A stretch of DNA of 64,000 bases from NCBI RefSeq assembly GCF_030269515.1, contig NZ_BSTM01000001.1, positions 372,001-436,000 of the forward strand. The letters run 5' to 3'. The notes below the pieces were generated by a model. That model saw nothing but the letters and a program-made list of their open reading frames with translations, did no database searches and had not been told where the DNA came from. The translations under genes were made by a program, and so were the position numbers. Within the stretch, counting starts at the first letter, position 1; every line of letters begins with the position of its first letter. This stretch comes from Actinomadura sp. NBRC 104412 (lineage in GTDB: Bacteria; Actinomycetota; Actinomycetes; Streptosporangiales; Streptosporangiaceae). Shown in pieces: positions 51,721 through 59,938 of this stretch.

Positions 51721-52983
51721 GTGGCCGGTTCCATCGATCTGTTGCGGCAGAACGCGCACAGTCCGTCGTTCTTCGCGCTCAACCGTGCCGACAGCGGGCA
51801 CGGGGCCGACCTCGTCGACTTCTGCATCCCCTGCAACCCGTACTTCCCGACGCCGGAGATGTTCGGGCGGTTGCGCGACAACCTGGAGACGATCCTCAAG
51901 TACTACCCCAGCGACGCCGACACGATCACCGCCGAGCTGTGCTCGACGCTGGGGCTGAACCCGCAGACGGTGGCGATGGGCAACGGCTCCACGGAGCTGA
52001 TCACCTGGATCGACCACCTGCTGGTGCGGGAGAGCCTGTGCACGCCGATCCCCACGTTCGGGCGGTGGACGGACCAGCCGATGGAGACCGGCAAGCGGGT
52101 CGACATGTTTCCGCTGCCCGAGAGCCGGGACTTCGCGCTCGACCTGGAGTCGTTCATCCGGTTCCTGCGGGAACGGCGGTCGCGGGTTGCGGTGATCTGC
52201 AACCCGAACAACCCGGACGGCGGTTACGTCCCGCGCCAGGACGTGCTGCGGATGCTGGACGCGCTGGTCGACCTCGACCTCGTGGTCGTGGACGAGTCGT
52301 TCATCGACTTCGTGGACGCCGAGCCGGTGACCAGCGTCGCGGCCGAGGCGGCGATCCGTCCCAACGTGATCGTGCTGAAGAGCCTGGGCAAGAACTTCGG
52401 CCTGCACGGCATCCGGTTCGGCTACCTCGTCGCCAACCCGGCCCTGGCGGGACGGATCAGGCGTGCCCTGCCGAAGTGGAACCTCAACTCGTTCGCCGAG
52501 ATCGTCGTGTTCCTGCTGAAGGAGCACCGCGCCGAGTACCGGACCAGCCTGGCCCGCCTCGCGATGGACCGCAGGTCGATGGCGCGGCAGCTCGCCGCCA
52601 TGCCCGGGCTGAAGGTGTTCGCGTCCCAGGGCAACTTCATCCTGGTCCGGCTCCCGGACGAGGTGGACGGGGTGCGGCTGCGCGACTTCCTGATCAGCGA
52701 GCACGGCGTGTTCGTCCGCGAGTGCGGCAACAAGCTGGGCAGCACCAGCCGGTTCCTGCGGCTGGTGGTGCGCCCGCCGCAGGACGTCCACCGCCTGCTG
52801 AACGGGCTGAGCGCGTACCTGTACGGGACGGAGAAGGCGCACCTCATCAGCACCATGCCCCCGCCGGATCTGCACGGCGAGGACCAGCAGCCGTACTACT
52901 ACCAGGGGCAACACGCCCAGCACTCCGCCCAGCCCCAAACCCAGGCCCCGGTCGAAACCCTCTACCACTCCCGCGCCGGATAA
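51721..52983 (+). CDS. Class I/II PLP aminotransferase, histidinol-phosphate-aminotransferase-like
   Basis: A 420-residue fold-type I PLP enzyme: 'DFCIPCNPYFPTPEMFGRL', 'NPQTVAMGNGSTELITWI' (cofactor phosphate loop), 'VAVICNPNNPDGGYVPRQ' (Asn), 'LVVVDESFIDF' (Asp) and 'LKSLGKNFGLHGIRFGYLVA' (Schiff-base Lys). The type is HisC/CobD-like. The C-terminal 45 residues are Gln/Pro/His/Tyr-rich and unusual for the family, perhaps a flexible tail. GTG 51721 follows TTGGAGG. It is not near other histidine genes, so a secondary-metabolism or phosphonate role is possible. Confidence 0.85.
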   Translation: MAGSIDLLRQNAHSPSFFALNRADSGHGADLVDFCIPCNPYFPTPEMFGRLRDNLETILKYYPSDADTITAELCSTLGLNPQTVAMGNGSTELITWIDHLLVRESLCTPIPTFGRWTDQPMETGKRVDMFPLPESRDFALDLESFIRFLRERRSRVAVICNPNNPDGGYVPRQDVLRMLDALVDLDLVVVDESFIDFVDAEPVTSVAAEAAIRPNVIVLKSLGKNFGLHGIRFGYLVANPALAGRIRRALPKWNLNSFAEIVVFLLKEHRAEYRTSLARLAMDRRSMARQLAAMPGLKVFASQGNFILVRLPDEVDGVRLRDFLISEHGVFVRECGNKLGSTSRFLRLVVRPPQDVHRLLNGLSAYLYGTEKAHLISTMPPPDLHGEDQQPYYYQGQHAQHSAQPQTQAPVETLYHSRAG

Positions 52984-53125
52984 CCGCGGCTTCCCCGAGA
53001 ATTCCCGAGCTCTTACGTGTCACTTTGCGTATGCTATTGATCACGGAGAGCGAGCTTCGACGTGTTCCCGATGCGCCGCTCGTCCGTGAGCGCAGCTCAG
53101 AACCGACCGAGATGGGGGATCTCAC

Positions 53126-53689
53126 ATGTCGCTGGCTCGCAACGCCCTCAGGCCGCTCACCGCCCTGCCACTGGTGTTCGCGCTGGTCCTCGCCGCGTCC
53201 GGCGCCGCCGGCACGGGCGTCGCGGCGGCGGACGGCCCGGACACGCCGAGGGGGGTGAAGGCCAGGATCGAGGCCCTGCCATGGCCGGTGCTCGAGAGAG
53301 GCGTCACGCACTGGAGGGTCTGGTCGGTCAAGAGGATCCTCGGCGTCCCCACCAGCAGCCAGGGGGACGTCTACAACGACGCCCTGCACAGGGCGATCAC
53401 CAAGTACCAGGAGGGCAAGGACCTGGCCGAGCGGAACCGGATCGGCACGGAGACCTGGGAGAACCTTCGCTACACCGTCGGTGTGGTGCGTCCGGGCGCC
53501 ACCGGAGGCAAGGTCTTCGCCGTGCAGCGCGCCCTGCGGCACAACGGTCACCCGGGGCTGGCCGTGGACGGCATCTACGGGACCAGGACCGAGCAGGCCG
53601 TCCGGCAGTTCCAGAGGAGGGTCGGCATCCACGTCGACGGCGTCACCGGCAGGTTCACCTTCCGGGCGCTGATCTGCATGGGCACCTGA
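53126..53689 (+). CDS. Exported peptidoglycan-binding protein
   Basis: A 187-residue secreted protein. The signal peptide (about 1-36) has 'ALPLVFALVLAASGAAGTG'. One degenerate PG_binding_1-like repeat ('WRVWSVKRILGVPTSSQGDV', 'HRAITKYQEGKDLAERNRIG') is followed by a good one ('GGKVFAVQRALRHNGHPGLA', 'TEQAVRQFQRRVGIHVDGVT'). No catalytic domain is attached, so it is likely a wall-binding or spore/cell-wall accessory protein. A strong hairpin follows. Confidence 0.88.
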   Translation: MSLARNALRPLTALPLVFALVLAASGAAGTGVAAADGPDTPRGVKARIEALPWPVLERGVTHWRVWSVKRILGVPTSSQGDVYNDALHRAITKYQEGKDLAERNRIGTETWENLRYTVGVVRPGATGGKVFAVQRALRHNGHPGLAVDGIYGTRTEQAVRQFQRRVGIHVDGVTGRFTFRALICMGT

Positions 53690-53717
53690 CAGCGGAACGA
53701 GGGACATGTCCGTCTTC

Positions 53718-53752
53718 TCGGGGCCCGGCGCGGGAAAGGCGCCGGGTCCCGA
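53718..53752 (+). terminator. Terminator after the peptidoglycan-binding protein gene
   Basis: TCGGGGCCCGGCGC (53718-53731) pairs with GCGCCGGGTCCCGA (53739-53752), 14 bp including one G-U pair, with a 7-base loop. Confidence 0.8.
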
Positions 53753-53760
53753 TCATGCAT

Positions 53761-53782
53761 AGATCACGAGCAGATCACGAGC
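53761..53782 (+). repeat. 11-bp tandem repeat
   Basis: AGATCACGAGC twice in direct succession, between the terminator and the NlpC/P60 gene. Confidence 0.8.
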
Positions 53783-53999
53783 AATACGGTCCGGTGACCA
53801 CTTCGCGCGGGATGACCAGGCTTATCGCGATACTAGCGGCGCGCCGTTCAACGCGGGCGCAGGACCTTTCCATGGAGTCCTCATCATCGACTAAAGACCG
53901 GCGAGCACCTGAATAGTCCGGCGCGTGCGGCGGGTAGGCGTTTTCACGGCTACCTACAGGTGGCCGACACACGCGATCACGGACATCGGAGGGTGTTTC

Positions 54000-55046
54000 A
54001 TGGACATTCCAGCGCGGCGGCCGGGCGCCTGCCCGTCGAAGTCTTCAGGCCGGGAGCCGCAGACCCGCCATAAACGCACACGGCGGATGGCGCCGCAGGC
54101 CGCCACCTGTCTGCTCGCGGCGACGATCTTAGTCACGGTTCCGGCGGGTCACGCGCAGGCCGCGCCGCCCGAACCGGCCGACCCGTCCACCCCGTCCTCG
54201 CACGCACGGCCGCGGATCAAGCCGCCGGTGCGCTGGCCAGCGCGACCGCGGATCGACGCCGCGACCCGGGTCAAGGTCAAGGCGTACAAGAAATACCGCC
54301 GCAAGGTGGCCCGGCAGAAAAAGCGCGCGGCGATCGCCACCTCGTACGCGCGCCGGCAGATCGGCAAGCCCTACCAGTGGGGTGCCGAGGGGCCGAATTC
54401 CTACGACTGCTCGGGCCTGGTGATGCGGTCCTGGCAAAAGGCGGGTGTCCACCTTCCACGGGTCTCCTACGCGCAATACCGGGCCGTTCCCCGAAAGGTG
54501 AGCATACGCAAATTGCGCCCGGGGGATCTGGTGTTCTTCAACGGCCGCGGCCATGTCGGGATGGCCCTGTCCAGGAACCGGTTCATCCATGCGCCCAGCA
54601 GGGGGAAGACCATTCGCATCGACCGGTTCAACGACTATCGCAGGCGGACGTTCGCCGGTGCCGTGCGGCCCGGCGCGCCCCAGCCGAGGAAGTTCCCGTC
54701 GTCCATCGCCGAGCTCGCCCACGACCTCGACCAGTACGGCCTCCTCTCCAGGAAGCGGGGAAAGGCGGAGCACGGCAAGCCCACCGGCAAGCGCGGAAAG
54801 GCGGCGCCCGCCAAGCGGACGGACGCCAAGCCGACGGACGCCAAGCGGAAGAGGGTGCTCTCGCCCACCCCGCCGCCCGCGCCGGAGCCGAGGCCGAAGA
54901 CCTCCGGTGGTCACAAGCCGAAGATCTCCGGACAGGCGCCGGACGCCGACCACACCCCGTCCCGGCCGGACGAGGTTCCCGACGAGGCACTGCCGGAGAC
55001 CACCTTCGACAGGGAAGACGCGGAAGGAACATCGGGGGACGACTGA
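54000..55046 (+). CDS. NlpC/P60-family cell-wall endopeptidase with disordered tail
   Basis: A 348-residue exported protein. A long basic n-region (about 35 residues) precedes the hydrophobic 'AATCLLAATILVTVPAGHAQ' core. A short Lys/Arg-rich helix follows, then the NlpC/P60 domain (about 118-225) with Cys137 in 'SYDCSGLVMRSW', His185 in 'GRGHVGMAL' and His197 in 'FIHAPSRG'. The last 110 residues are Lys/Pro/Asp-rich with repeats such as 'KRTDAKPTDAKRK'. It likely cuts D-Glu-diaminopimelate bonds in peptidoglycan. CGGAGGG lies 6 bp before the ATG. Confidence 0.93.
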   Translation: MDIPARRPGACPSKSSGREPQTRHKRTRRMAPQAATCLLAATILVTVPAGHAQAAPPEPADPSTPSSHARPRIKPPVRWPARPRIDAATRVKVKAYKKYRRKVARQKKRAAIATSYARRQIGKPYQWGAEGPNSYDCSGLVMRSWQKAGVHLPRVSYAQYRAVPRKVSIRKLRPGDLVFFNGRGHVGMALSRNRFIHAPSRGKTIRIDRFNDYRRRTFAGAVRPGAPQPRKFPSSIAELAHDLDQYGLLSRKRGKAEHGKPTGKRGKAAPAKRTDAKPTDAKRKRVLSPTPPPAPEPRPKTSGGHKPKISGQAPDADHTPSRPDEVPDEALPETTFDREDAEGTSGDD

Positions 55047-55078
55047 CAGTTACGACTGATCCGACCGCGCACGTGCAA

Positions 55079-55118
55079 CGGCGGCCGTCCGGGCGAACCA
55101 CGCTCAGGATGGCCGCCG
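55079..55118 (+). terminator. Terminator after the NlpC/P60 gene
   Basis: CGGCGGCCGTCC (55079-55090) pairs with GGATGGCCGCCG (55107-55118) with one G-U pair and a 16-base loop, 32 bp past the stop. Confidence 0.7.
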
Positions 55119-55132
55119 CTCTATACCCGCTT

Positions 55133-55170
55133 GCCCGCCCATGCCCGCCTGAGCCCGCCCATGCCCGCCT
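55133..55170 (+). repeat. Direct repeat of 18 bp with 20-bp period
   Basis: GCCCGCCCATGCCCGCCT at 55133-55150 and 55153-55170, in the gap before the acyl-CoA operon; further partial CCCGCC(T)ATGCCC units flank it. Slippage-type repeat. Confidence 0.75.
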
Positions 55171-55313
55171 ATGCCCGGCGGGCGCCGCGAGTGACCGCGC
55201 CATCACACTCCCTGCCCCACTAGTCCACTTCCATCACTGTTGCCCTGTTTGTACTTTCATGTTCGGATAGCGGGGACCGGCAACGACCTCGACCCCCGGC
55301 AGCGGAGGTTCGG

Positions 55314-56936
55314 ATGCGCGCATCCTTGCGCAGGGAGACGCTGGAAGGTTTCGTCCTCGGGGACGTGCTCCGCTCGCAGGCGCGGGCCCACCGGACGGAG
55401 CCGTTCCTGAGATTCCGGGACGGCGACGTCAGCTACGGAGAGGTGGACACGACGGCCGACCGGATGGCGCGGGGACTGGCGGCGCTCGGCGTCGGCCGCG
55501 GCCACCACGTCGGCGTGATGCTCCCCAACTGCGCCGACATCGTCCACCTGGTGTTCGCGCTGGCCCGGCTCGGCGCGGTGGCGGTGCCCATCAACATCGA
55601 CTACCGGAGCGAACTGCTGCGGCACGTGCTGGCCACCTCGGACACGCGCTGGCTGATCGTGGACGCGCCGTACGCCGACCGGATCCCCGCGATCGCGGAC
55701 CGGCTGCCCGGCCTGGGCCTGGTCATCGTCCGGGACGGGGCGGCGTCCGGGGTGCCGATGGGCGCGCTCGGCAAGCCCGCAGTCGAGATGTCGACGCTGC
55801 TGGCGCGGGAGAACGGCGACGGCGAGGTGAACGCCGGGGTCCGGTTCTCCGACCTCCAGGCGATCATGTACACGTCCGGGACCACGGGCCCGTCCAAGGG
55901 CGCGATGGTGCCGCACGCGCTGGCGCTGACCTGCGCGTACGACTCGCTGAACTATCTCGACCGATGGGGCAAGACGATCTACTGCCCGCTGCCGCTGTTC
56001 CATGCCGCGGCGCTGTGGGACGGGATGCTGTCGGCGCTGCTGGGCGGCGGCTCCATCGCGATCGTGGAACGTTTCAGCGCGTCCCGGTTCTGGGACGACG
56101 TGCGCCGCTTCGACGCGCGGGTCACGATGAGCGTGTTCTCGATGATCCCGATCCTGCTGAACCAGCCGCCGTCCCCGCGGGACCGCGACCATCCCATGGA
56201 GACCTTCTACATGGGCAAGTCCAGCCTCGACGAGCCGCTGCGCGAGCGGTTCGGCGTGCGGTCGGTGGAGACCTACACCAGCACCGAGGCGGGCATCGCC
56301 ACCGGCAGTCCGTACGGCGAGTGGCGCACGGGCTCGTGCGGCACCGCGCACGAGGAGCGCTTCCACGTGGCGGTCGTGGACGAACACGACCGCGAGCTGG
56401 GACCCGGGGAACCCGGTGAGCTGGTGCTCCGCCCGAAACAGCCGTTCGTGCTCACCACCGGCTACTACGGCGCGTGGGAGGCGACGGCGCACTGTTTCCG
56501 GAACATGTGGTTTCACACCGGAGATCGGGTATGGCGGGATGACGATGGTTACTACTACTTCCTCGACCGGATGAAGGACGCGATCCGGCGGCGCGGCGAG
56601 AACATCTCCGCGTTCGACCTGGAGTCCGAGATCAACCTGCATCCGGCGGTGCTGGAGTGCGCCGCGATCGGCGTCCCCTCGGAGCTGGAGGACGAGGACA
56701 TCAAGGTGAGCGTCGTGGTGCGGCCCGGCGCCGGCCCCCTGGACCCGGCCGAGCTGATCGCCTACTGCGAGGAGCGGCTGCCGCGCTCGATGGTGCCCCG
56801 CTACGTGGAGCTCGTCGACGCCCTGCCCCGCACCCCCACCGACAAGGTCGCCAAGTACAAGCTGCGCGAAGAGGGCGAGAACGGCCTGACCGCGACGACC
56901 TGGGACCGCGAGGCGGCCCAGAAGGACCCCGCATGA
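55314..56936 (+). CDS. ATP-dependent acyl-CoA synthetase (AMP-forming)
   Basis: A 540-residue adenylate-forming ligase. The nucleotide loop 'MYTSGTTGPSKGAMVPH', 'CPLPLFHAAALWDGMLSALL', 'VETYTSTEAGIATGSPYGEW', 'WFHTGDRVWRDDDGYYYFLD' and 'MKDAIRRRGENISAFDLE' are in order; catalytic Lys is in 'TPTDKVAKYKLRE'. The CaiC/FadD17-like subgroup acts on carboxylic acids entering beta-oxidation-type routes. It heads a five-gene operon; the next gene starts in an ATGA overlap. Confidence 0.92.
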   Translation: MRASLRRETLEGFVLGDVLRSQARAHRTEPFLRFRDGDVSYGEVDTTADRMARGLAALGVGRGHHVGVMLPNCADIVHLVFALARLGAVAVPINIDYRSELLRHVLATSDTRWLIVDAPYADRIPAIADRLPGLGLVIVRDGAASGVPMGALGKPAVEMSTLLARENGDGEVNAGVRFSDLQAIMYTSGTTGPSKGAMVPHALALTCAYDSLNYLDRWGKTIYCPLPLFHAAALWDGMLSALLGGGSIAIVERFSASRFWDDVRRFDARVTMSVFSMIPILLNQPPSPRDRDHPMETFYMGKSSLDEPLRERFGVRSVETYTSTEAGIATGSPYGEWRTGSCGTAHEERFHVAVVDEHDRELGPGEPGELVLRPKQPFVLTTGYYGAWEATAHCFRNMWFHTGDRVWRDDDGYYYFLDRMKDAIRRRGENISAFDLESEINLHPAVLECAAIGVPSELEDEDIKVSVVVRPGAGPLDPAELIAYCEERLPRSMVPRYVELVDALPRTPTDKVAKYKLREEGENGLTATTWDREAAQKDPA

Positions 56937-58168
56937 ACTGGGACGACACCCCCGAGCAGGCGGCCTTCCGCGAGGAGGTGCGGGCGTTCGTGCGCGAACG
57001 GTTCCCCGCCTCGTACCGTCCCGACCTCGACGGGGAGCAGAGCCTGGAACCGGAGGACGTGCGCGGCTACAACTGGGCCGAGGACCGTGTCAGCGACGAC
57101 CCGGACCGCCGCGAGGGCGCCCGCGCGTGGGCGGCGGCGCTGGCCGAGCGCGGCTGGATCGCGCCGCACTGGCCGCGGGAGTACGGCGGCGCCGGGCTGT
57201 CGGCGATGGAGGAGTTCATCCTCCAGGAAGAGCTGATGCGGGCCCGCGTCCCGACGGTCAACGGCATCGGCGCGTTCCTGCTCGGCCCGACCCTGCTCGT
57301 CCACGGGACGGACGAGCAGAAGACCGCGCACCTGCCCGGCATCGCGCGCGGCGAGGTGACGTGGGCGCAGGGCTTCTCCGAGCCGGGCGCGGGCTCCGAC
57401 CTCGCCTCCCTGCGCACCCGCGCCGTCCGCGACGGCGACGTGTACGTGGTGGACGGCCAGAAGGTGTGGACGTCACTCGGCCAGTACGCGGACTGGCTGT
57501 TCGTCCTCGTCCGCACCGATCCGGACGCCGAGCCCAGGCACCGGGGCATCACCTTCCTGCTCGTCGAGGCATCGGCGCCCGGCGTGACGATCCGTCCCAT
57601 CACCGACCTGCGCGGCGCCACCCCGTACTGCGAGATCTTCTTCGAGGGCGTGCGGGTGCCGGTGGCGAACCGGGTCGGCGAGGAGAACCGCGGCTGGTAC
57701 GTGGCGATGACCGCGCTCGGGTTCGAGCGGGCGGGGATCGGCGCCACCATCAAGTACGAGCAGGCGCTGCACGACCTCGTCCGGTACCTGCGTTCGGACG
57801 AGGGCCGCCGGTTCGCGCGGGCCGACGGGTCGTACCGGCGCGAGATCGCCCGAAGGCTCACCGAGATCCGGGTGCTGTACAACCTGGCCCGGTACACCGT
57901 CTCCAAGCAGGAGGCCGGGGAGGAACCGGGCTTCGAGGCGTCGGTCAACCAGCTCTTCAGCGCCGAGCTGCACCAGCGGCTCGCCCGCACCGGTGCGAAG
58001 GCGTTCGGGCGGTCGGGGTCGCTGTGGTCACGTGGCGACGGCTCACCCCTCAACGCCACGTTCACCCACATGCGACGCGACGCGATCGCCGCGACCTTCC
58101 TCGGCGGCGCGTCCGAGATCCAGCGCAACGTGATAGCCACCCGCGGCCTCGACCTGCCGCGCGGCTGA
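56933..58168 (+). CDS. Acyl-CoA dehydrogenase (first of a pair)
   Basis: A 411-residue flavoprotein: 'WIAPHWPREYGGAGLSAMEE', 'TWAQGFSEPGAGSDLASLRT' (FAD loop), 'GQKVWTSLGQYADWLFVLVR' and 'TFLGGASEIQRNVIATRGL' (FAD contacts at the C-terminus). It belongs to the actinobacterial FadE group that often forms alpha2-beta2 heteromers with a second, adjacent dehydrogenase; the partner would be 59939-61045. Such pairs act on steroid-ring, branched or aromatic-ring acyl-CoA substrates. Confidence 0.92.
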   Translation: MNWDDTPEQAAFREEVRAFVRERFPASYRPDLDGEQSLEPEDVRGYNWAEDRVSDDPDRREGARAWAAALAERGWIAPHWPREYGGAGLSAMEEFILQEELMRARVPTVNGIGAFLLGPTLLVHGTDEQKTAHLPGIARGEVTWAQGFSEPGAGSDLASLRTRAVRDGDVYVVDGQKVWTSLGQYADWLFVLVRTDPDAEPRHRGITFLLVEASAPGVTIRPITDLRGATPYCEIFFEGVRVPVANRVGEENRGWYVAMTALGFERAGIGATIKYEQALHDLVRYLRSDEGRRFARADGSYRREIARRLTEIRVLYNLARYTVSKQEAGEEPGFEASVNQLFSAELHQRLARTGAKAFGRSGSLWSRGDGSPLNATFTHMRRDAIAATFLGGASEIQRNVIATRGLDLPRG

Positions 58169-58193
58169 GAACACCCCGAGGAGGACCTCTCTC

Positions 58194-58958
58194 ATGCCCG
58201 GGAACGCCTACGGCTCCTACGAGACCGTCGACCTGCACATCGAGGATCGGGTGGCCTGGCTGACGCTGAACCGGCCGGACAAGCTGAACGCCCTCACGCC
58301 CACCACCATGGCGGAGCTGCGCGACATCTTCACCAAGGTCGACGACGACGAGGACGTGTGCGTGCTCGTGCTGCGCGGCGCGGGCGAGCGCGCGTTCTGC
58401 GCCGGCATGGACCTGAAGTGGTCGGAGTCGCTCACCAAGAAGGACCGGGTCGAGCAGGGCCGGCTCGGTGAGAAGACGTTCGCGATGATGGAGCGGCTGT
58501 CCATCCCCGTGATCGCCGCCGTGCACGGGTACGCGGTCGGCGGCGGCCTGGAGCTGGCGCTGGCGGCCGACTTCATCGTGGCCGCCGACAACGCCAAGGT
58601 CGGGCTCGTCGAGATCACGCTGTCCGCGCGTCCCCCGTACCGGCCCAAGATGACCGAGGACGGCGACCCCGACCAGCCCGAGTTCGGCGGCAACGCGCCC
58701 GGGTGGGGCGGCGTCAAGCGGCTGCCCGAGCGGATCGGCAAGGCGCGCGCCAAGCAGCTCCTGTTCACCGGCGCCCGGATCGACGCCGCCAAGGCCAAGG
58801 AGTTCGGCCTGGTCAACGAGGTGTTCCCGGCCGAGGAGTTCGACAAGCGGGTGGGAGAGCTGGCCGAGCGCGTCGCCGCGATGAACCGCTACAACCTGCG
58901 CCTGGTCAAGGAGCTGGTGACCTACGGCTACGACTGGATCGAGCCGCACCCGAGCTGA
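58194..58958 (+). CDS. Enoyl-CoA hydratase/isomerase (crotonase family)
   Basis: A 254-residue crotonase: 'VAWLTLNRPDKLNALTPTTM', 'CVLVLRGAGERAFCAGMDLK' (oxyanion hole), 'IPVIAAVHGYAVGGGLELAL' and 'KQLLFTGARIDAAKAKEFGL'. The catalytic Glu position near 'VGLVEITLSARPPYRP' is followed by an insertion 'KMTEDGDPDQPEFGGNAPGW' that lengthens the active-site lid, unlike the plain crotonase. The reaction may be hydration or another CoA chemistry. AGGAGGA precedes the ATG. Confidence 0.92.
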   Translation: MPGNAYGSYETVDLHIEDRVAWLTLNRPDKLNALTPTTMAELRDIFTKVDDDEDVCVLVLRGAGERAFCAGMDLKWSESLTKKDRVEQGRLGEKTFAMMERLSIPVIAAVHGYAVGGGLELALAADFIVAADNAKVGLVEITLSARPPYRPKMTEDGDPDQPEFGGNAPGWGGVKRLPERIGKARAKQLLFTGARIDAAKAKEFGLVNEVFPAEEFDKRVGELAERVAAMNRYNLRLVKELVTYGYDWIEPHPS

Positions 58959-58977
58959 GGGGTTCCAGGGAGGGATC

Positions 58978-59937
58978 GTGCACTTCTATCGGATCGACCA
59001 TGTCGCGCAGGTGACGCCCGATCTGGACGGGCAGGTGGCGTTGCTGGAGGGGCTGTTCGGCTTCACGCCGGTCCGGACGTGGGACAGCGCGGAGGAGGGG
59101 ACGCGCGGCGTCCGCCTGGAGATCCCCGGGAGCTGGGGGCAGGCGTGGGAGGTGCTCGCGCCGTCCGGTGACGGCTCCGCGCTCCAGGTCTGGCTGGACG
59201 AGCACGGCGGGCGCGCCGGGCTGCACCACATCGGCGCGGAGGTGCCCGACCTCGGCGCCGTACGCGCCGAGCTGAAGACGCGGGGCCTCAAGCCCATCGC
59301 GGGAGGGGGCGGCCGGTGGCTGGAGGCGTCCCTGTCCCCGCCCGAACGCGGACCCGGCGTCCTGTTCCGCATGCGCGGCCCCGGAGCGCTCGGAATGTGC
59401 GGGGACGAGGACGCACGCCCGGCCGCGCCCACGTCCGGCGGCGGCGCGTCGCTGGGCATCGTCGGGCTCGACCATGTCTGCCAGGCGTTCCCCGACCGCG
59501 ACGAGCTGGCCCGCTGGTACGCCGACCTCGCCGGGTTCGTGCCGGTGTGGCGGACGCCGCTGGAGGAGCATCCCGACATGGCCGACCTGGTGATGAACAT
59601 CCCCGGGTCCGCGATCTGCTGGGAGATCATCATGCCGCGCGGCGAGGACTCCTTCATCGAGCGGTTCTGGGACCGCAACGGGGCCGCCGCGCACCACGTC
59701 ACCTTCGAGGTCGCCGACTGGGACAGGGCCATGGCCGCCTGCGCCGAGCACGACACCCCGACGTTCGACGAGGAGGAGGGCGTCACGGACGGCGCATCCT
59801 GGCGCCACACGTTCATCCACCCCAAGCACACCGGCGGCGTCCTCGTCCAACTGTTCTGGGAGGAGCGGCCGGGGGTGTGGGTGCGCTCCGACAAGATCCC
59901 GGCGGACATCCCGGTGGCGGAGACGAGCGGGACCTGA
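58978..59937 (+). CDS. Two-module VOC (glyoxalase/epimerase-like) protein
   Basis: A 319-residue protein with two vicinal-oxygen-chelate halves: 'YRIDHVAQVTPDLDGQVALL', 'GLHHIGAEVPDLGAVRAELK' and, in the second, 'VGLDHVCQAFPDRDELARWY' and 'AAHHVTFEVADWDRAMAACA'. His and Glu metal ligands ('IDHVAQ', 'LHHIG', 'AHHVTF') recall methylmalonyl-CoA epimerase. Between two CoA-enzyme genes it probably epimerises or decarboxylates an acyl-CoA intermediate. GTG start with AGGGAGGGA upstream. Confidence 0.88.
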   Translation: MHFYRIDHVAQVTPDLDGQVALLEGLFGFTPVRTWDSAEEGTRGVRLEIPGSWGQAWEVLAPSGDGSALQVWLDEHGGRAGLHHIGAEVPDLGAVRAELKTRGLKPIAGGGGRWLEASLSPPERGPGVLFRMRGPGALGMCGDEDARPAAPTSGGGASLGIVGLDHVCQAFPDRDELARWYADLAGFVPVWRTPLEEHPDMADLVMNIPGSAICWEIIMPRGEDSFIERFWDRNGAAAHHVTFEVADWDRAMAACAEHDTPTFDEEEGVTDGASWRHTFIHPKHTGGVLVQLFWEERPGVWVRSDKIPADIPVAETSGT

Positions 59938-59938
59938 C

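Larger units (their letters stand above)
53690..53999. other. Intergenic stretch between two wall-protein genes
   Basis: 310 bp without a supported gene: a terminator (53718-53752), an 11-bp tandem repeat (53761-53782) and about 200 bp of leader before the NlpC/P60 gene. I looked for a c-di-AMP (ydaO) riboswitch, common before such genes, and did not find its conserved blocks. Confidence 0.5.

Noticed and set aside
53753..53999. c-di-AMP (ydaO) riboswitch before the NlpC/P60 gene
   Set aside because: Expected from the gene type, but the conserved stems and loop sequences are not visible.
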